From assembly GCF_000203795.2 (NCBI RefSeq), contig NW_006281099.1:3746532-3810531 (forward strand): DNA of 64,000 nucleotides, written 5' to 3'. Positions 60,901-64,000 of this stretch are shown one piece after another; position 1 is the first letter of the stretch; every line of letters begins with the position of its first letter. The notes under the pieces are model-generated. The model ran no database searches and was not told the DNA's origin. It saw only the letters and a list, made by a program, of their open reading frames with translations. The DNA is from Batrachochytrium dendrobatidis JAM81 (Eukaryota; Chytridiomycota; Chytridiomycetes; Rhizophydiales). The position numbers and the translations under genes were made by a program.

Positions 60901-61728
60901 GGATCGTGTAAAAAATGGTCACATATTGCATGTGCAATTACCACGAAGTCGGGGAAACCGTGCACTTCTGCGCAAGTTCAAAAGTGGGAAGCGAACGATT
61001 ACACTTGTCCCAAATGTACGATCAAGGCACGAAGAAAAAGCGCAGCTGCCATTAAAACCTTTAAATCCAGCCCATCCACGCTATCTGCAGCTGCATTTCC
61101 TGGAGACGCTCAGTATCTAGCTTCAGATGATGATGTGTCTGATCGTTCTCAGCTCGGCTTACCTCTGTCAATGAAAACAAAAAAAAGAAGAGTTGTATCA
61201 GATATGAATGCAAAACCAACTCAAAAACAACCAGTATCTCAGACATTTACTTATTCTCCAAGCGCCAATGAACCAGTCTGGAACAACAACGTGGTGTATT
61301 ATGAATCTAACCAGCCAGTGATTCATACTGACAGTAATGGTCATGATTGGGGTTTTGCACGAGGACTTGATGCAATTGTAGAAGCCGCATTGTATTCCGA
61401 TACTAGCACTACAAGCTCGACGGTTGCATCCAACGTGTTTAACACTTACAATGGAAACGCAGATGGAAATGCGTGGATAGCTCATCGTGGAACCAACCAC
61501 CCAGTTACACTCCAGCCGCAGTCAGTTGAGTCTAATGCAAGCCAGGACATGAATGCAGATTTGGTACGCCCGACACAACCTCATTCTAGGATTCCCTCGG
61601 CAGAGTTGTCGAGCGTAACCGGCCTGTTATCGCTTGTTGCCGAACGACATAATGGAACAAATCATCCGGTGACCGAGCCTACTCGGCAATTACTCCAACG
61701 ATTGACAGCTTCGGAGAATAGTTACTAG
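57961..61728 (+). CDS. PHD-finger chromatin protein with CECR2/RSF1-like N-terminal region
   Basis: About ten exons. Exons 1-3 are 57961-58126, 58505-58602 and about 58689-58786; later coding blocks lie at about 58868-59040, 59130-59225, 59320-59375, 59465-59595, 59680-59811, 59910-60125, 60230-60792 and 60880-61728. The exon 3-4 join is not resolved. The N-terminal block (STWEFVAVCQFFHLYYNDFG, then LEDNLPQIPATKYIIDIHIL) and the later RVEPIGFDAQNNTYFLFDD strand resemble the DDT/WHIM-like start of fungal CECR2/RSF1-type remodeller subunits. A basic helical region (LEEESRRKEA; KELKRLELEKKRESRILER) follows. A C4HC3 PHD finger comes near 60750-61020 (FHCRCGLSG, MIECGSCKKWSHIAC, YTCPKC), likely a histone-tail reader. 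The C-terminus is Ser/Asn-rich and disordered. Confidence 0.75.
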
Positions 61729-61863
61729 GCAATAGATTAGCAACATTTTATTTATTCTTACATCAATATAGTTATAATAAAGTCGACTCAAAATGCAAAT
61801 GAATTCAATTGCAATGTTCATTCTTTCCTCAAGACTGGACATCACTTCAAACCCATCTAATCA

Positions 61864-63202
61864 ATGTATAACGGAATTGGTCTTTCCACTGCCAGAGGCT
61901 CTGGTACCAACGGTTATGTTCAACGCAATATGTCTGCACTGCGACCTCGCAATGAGTTCAAAAAGGATATTTCGTCCTTCAACCACAGCAACTCTCTAGC
62001 CCATCGTAAACCCAATCAGGGCATCCTTGAGCATGACCGTAAGCGTCAAATAGAACTCAAATGTCTGGAACTTCAAGAATCTCTTGAGGAACAAGGAACA
62101 TTGGGTGAGGATGAGATCCTTGCACAGGTGAGTACACTCCGCAAGTCTATGCTTGCTGATCTCAACAATGTCCAACTGGATGCTACCAACATCAAAAGCC
62201 ATCAAGTGCATCGTATTGCCGAGGCCAAGGAAAAGGCTAATAAACGGTTTGAATCTGCTTTTGGCATTGATACATCCGACTTTGTCGAAGGCGGTTCATT
62301 TGATCAGGAACGACTGGTGAGTATTCAATCCATTGACTTTGGAAATTCAGTAGTATGCTTAGACTGGTCTCTATAGTTGTCACTATCAATGTTGCATACA
62401 AGGACCAACACTTGAGCATATTACTGCATTTAAACATGCTTGTTTGTAGACAGCTCTGTCTGATTGTATATTAAATAGCTTATCCAATGTCTTTTTATGC
62501 ACATGATAGGATCAAAAGAGAAACGAGCGAGCAATTGAGCGACAAAGAAAGGAAACAGAGTATTTTGAGAAACAAGCTCGACGTGAACAAGAGCAAAAAG
62601 ATGCTCTCAAACAGCGTGCACGACAAGACGCAGCTGCAGAGTCATTAAGCAGAGATGATCGTCGTGGTCGCAATTTGGGTCGGGATAGAGATCTAAGCAA
62701 TAGACGAGGCGGAGATCAAGATCGCAGACGTCGAAGCAGGTCCCTATCATCTTCAGACACTGGATCCTATCGTAAAAATAACAGCCATCAAAAAAAAGTC
62801 AGAAGAAAAAGTCGCAGTCCTTCAATCTCTCCTGCCGTTGATACTCGTGATGTCCACAGATCTGCTTTGAAAAAAACAGTCGAAAAGAACTCTGCTCAAC
62901 TTCATCATTCCCGTGATAAACAAGCTTTGGAATCAATTCGTGACAATTCAGCTAATAAGCGACGTGAAAGGTCTTCATCCAGATCTCGCTCACGGTCAAG
63001 ATCACCCCCCAATCGGTCATCCCGTTTTTCTCGCAAAAGTTCTAGTGTTAGCTCTGGGGAATATCGGTCTAAAAGGTCTGATAGCAAAGTCAGTTCACGA
63101 TCCAGCAGTGGTTCCAGTCAGAGTCCTAATCGTCGTGGTAGAAGTCGCAGCATTAGTAGCCGAGGGAGCTTTACAAGTCAAAGTAGAAGCAGCAGCCGTT
63201 AA
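61864..63202 (+). CDS. CWC21: CWC21/SRRM2-type spliceosome protein with RS tail
   Basis: Two exons, 61864-62316 and 62510-63202 (donor gtgagt, acceptor tag, phase 0), giving 381 aa. The start MYNGIGLSTARGSGTNGYVQ is the near-invariant signature of Cwc21/SRRM2 proteins. The cwf21 domain follows (about residues 50-110, ILEHDRKRQIELKCLELQ to ILAQVSTLRKSML), then FESAFGIDTSDFVEGGSFD. Exon 2 is basic helical and ends in an Arg/Ser-rich tail (RSRSRSRSPPNRSSRFSRKS and similar). Yeast Cwc21 (135 aa) lacks such a tail, whereas animal SRRM2 has a very long one, so this form is intermediate. The protein contacts Prp8 and Snu114 at the catalytic centre. Confidence 0.93.
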
Positions 63203-63433
63203 ATTAAATGGCAGTGTTGAATTTTAAAATTGCCATCAAGACTACTTTATTTGAATACGGTTTTTTGTATTTATAAATATAGTTTGATTGGACTGATCTT
63301 GTTGATTGTTTGGCTTGACTAGATACTTTATTTCAGATGTAATATAACTGCAAAATATAGGTCATTTGTATGTACATATACAAACTATAAAATTAGTAGA
63401 ATTTATTCGACTTTTCAAAGCCTGTCATGACCC

Positions 63434-63791
63434 TATCCACGTAAATGGAGCATTGAATAAGGAAACTAGAATACATAATAGACAGTCAATCTCATGGAAT
63501 GATAACTCATCAAATCCAGCGATTAGACATGATCTGCCAGTCGTTCAACAAACAGCAATATTGCGTGTAGATCTTAATATTTCGATTCCGAAATTATGCT
63601 GATAATTTAAAATGGTTGTGGCGTGCAATTCCAGATGTTGAGAAAAGGTTGAAAATGCCGATTAAAGTTAGTTTGTAATAGAAAAGCACAAGGAATATTC
63701 AACCATTATTTATTCCAAAGCAAAATAGAGGCAGTGATTGCAAGATGAATAAACGTTGCATTTTACGTGAATATGGCTGCAAGACGATTCA
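63434..63791 (+). mobile_element. 358-bp MITE-like element, copy 2
   Basis: Direct-orientation copy of 48418-48775 with about three mismatches, including a/g near 63531 and t/c near 63552. It lies 230 bp beyond the CWC21 stop codon. The flanks are unrelated to those of copy 1 except possibly attcaa just past the right end. Confidence 0.65.
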
Positions 63792-63873
63792 ATATATTTT
63801 ATACTGTCAAACCATTTGAATTTAACCTAATGATTTAAATTTCAAACAAAACGGGCCATTTGAAACAGTTCTT

Positions 63874-64000
63874 TTAGTTGAAAGATTCAAGACTATTAAA
63901 ACTAGCAGCTAGCGAAGAATGATCCTTGGCTGACTCATCCAATTGTAACTCTTGAACTGATAAAACTGGAGACTCTTTTGCTGATTCTCCAGAAACCGAG
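63874..64000 (-). CDS. 3' end of a minus-strand gene, cut by the window edge
   Basis: On the minus strand a frame is open from the window edge to TAA at 63874-63876, about 42 codons, with composition like a disordered tail (SGESAKESPVLSVQ; LDESAKDHSSLAASFN). The other two frames on this strand are closed. Too short to identify, and could be chance. Confidence 0.4.
   Translation of the reverse strand, partial: SVSGESAKESPVLSVQELQLDESAKDHSSLAASFNSLESFN

Overview
The window looks like chromosomal DNA of a zoosporic (chytrid) fungus, most likely Batrachochytrium or a close relative. It is AT-rich. Most genes are cut by short GT-AG introns, and eukaryotic housekeeping genes sit close together, often head to head. 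Several gene classes that are strongly expanded in Batrachochytrium are present: a Crinkler-type (CRN) protein, a secreted CPAF-like S41 peptidase, and small secreted proteins that open with an MKL signal peptide. The genus call is inference from these families; no search was run. The sequence contains one run of Ns (27878-28293).

Layout. 1-6434 is a gene-dense block with a DENN-domain (DENND11/LCHN) gene, 5' end outside the window, and a choline/ethanolamine phosphotransferase gene of 11 exons on the minus strand. 6435-34316 is an accessory, repeat-rich block. It holds two copies of a 0.9-kb repeat that each carry a small membrane-protein ORF, 5' and 3' pieces of a decayed non-LTR retrotransposon, the CRN gene lying between two retrotransposon 5' ends, the S41 peptidase, an intact and a broken small secreted-protein gene, and an ARM-repeat gene and a DUF4246 gene that flank the N gap. 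34575-64000 returns to dense housekeeping genes: class III alcohol dehydrogenase, the ATR/Mec1/Rad3 checkpoint kinase (about 9.7 kb), a UPF0658-type Golgi membrane protein, a five-span prominin-like membrane glycoprotein, a small hypothetical gene, WDR18/Ipi3, molybdopterin synthase large subunit, CWC24, a PHD-finger chromatin protein, CWC21, and the 3' end of one more gene.

How the genes relate. The housekeeping genes serve phospholipid synthesis, formaldehyde detoxification, DNA-damage signalling, ribosome biogenesis, molybdenum cofactor synthesis, splicing (two spliceosomal factors within 7 kb) and chromatin. The accessory block concentrates genes that in this group are linked to the host or environment interface, set in repeat-rich, gene-poor DNA. 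That is the two-compartment pattern known from filamentous pathogens with CRN genes.

Exon boundaries given as exact were checked by reading-frame continuity across each splice. Boundaries marked approximate were not resolved.
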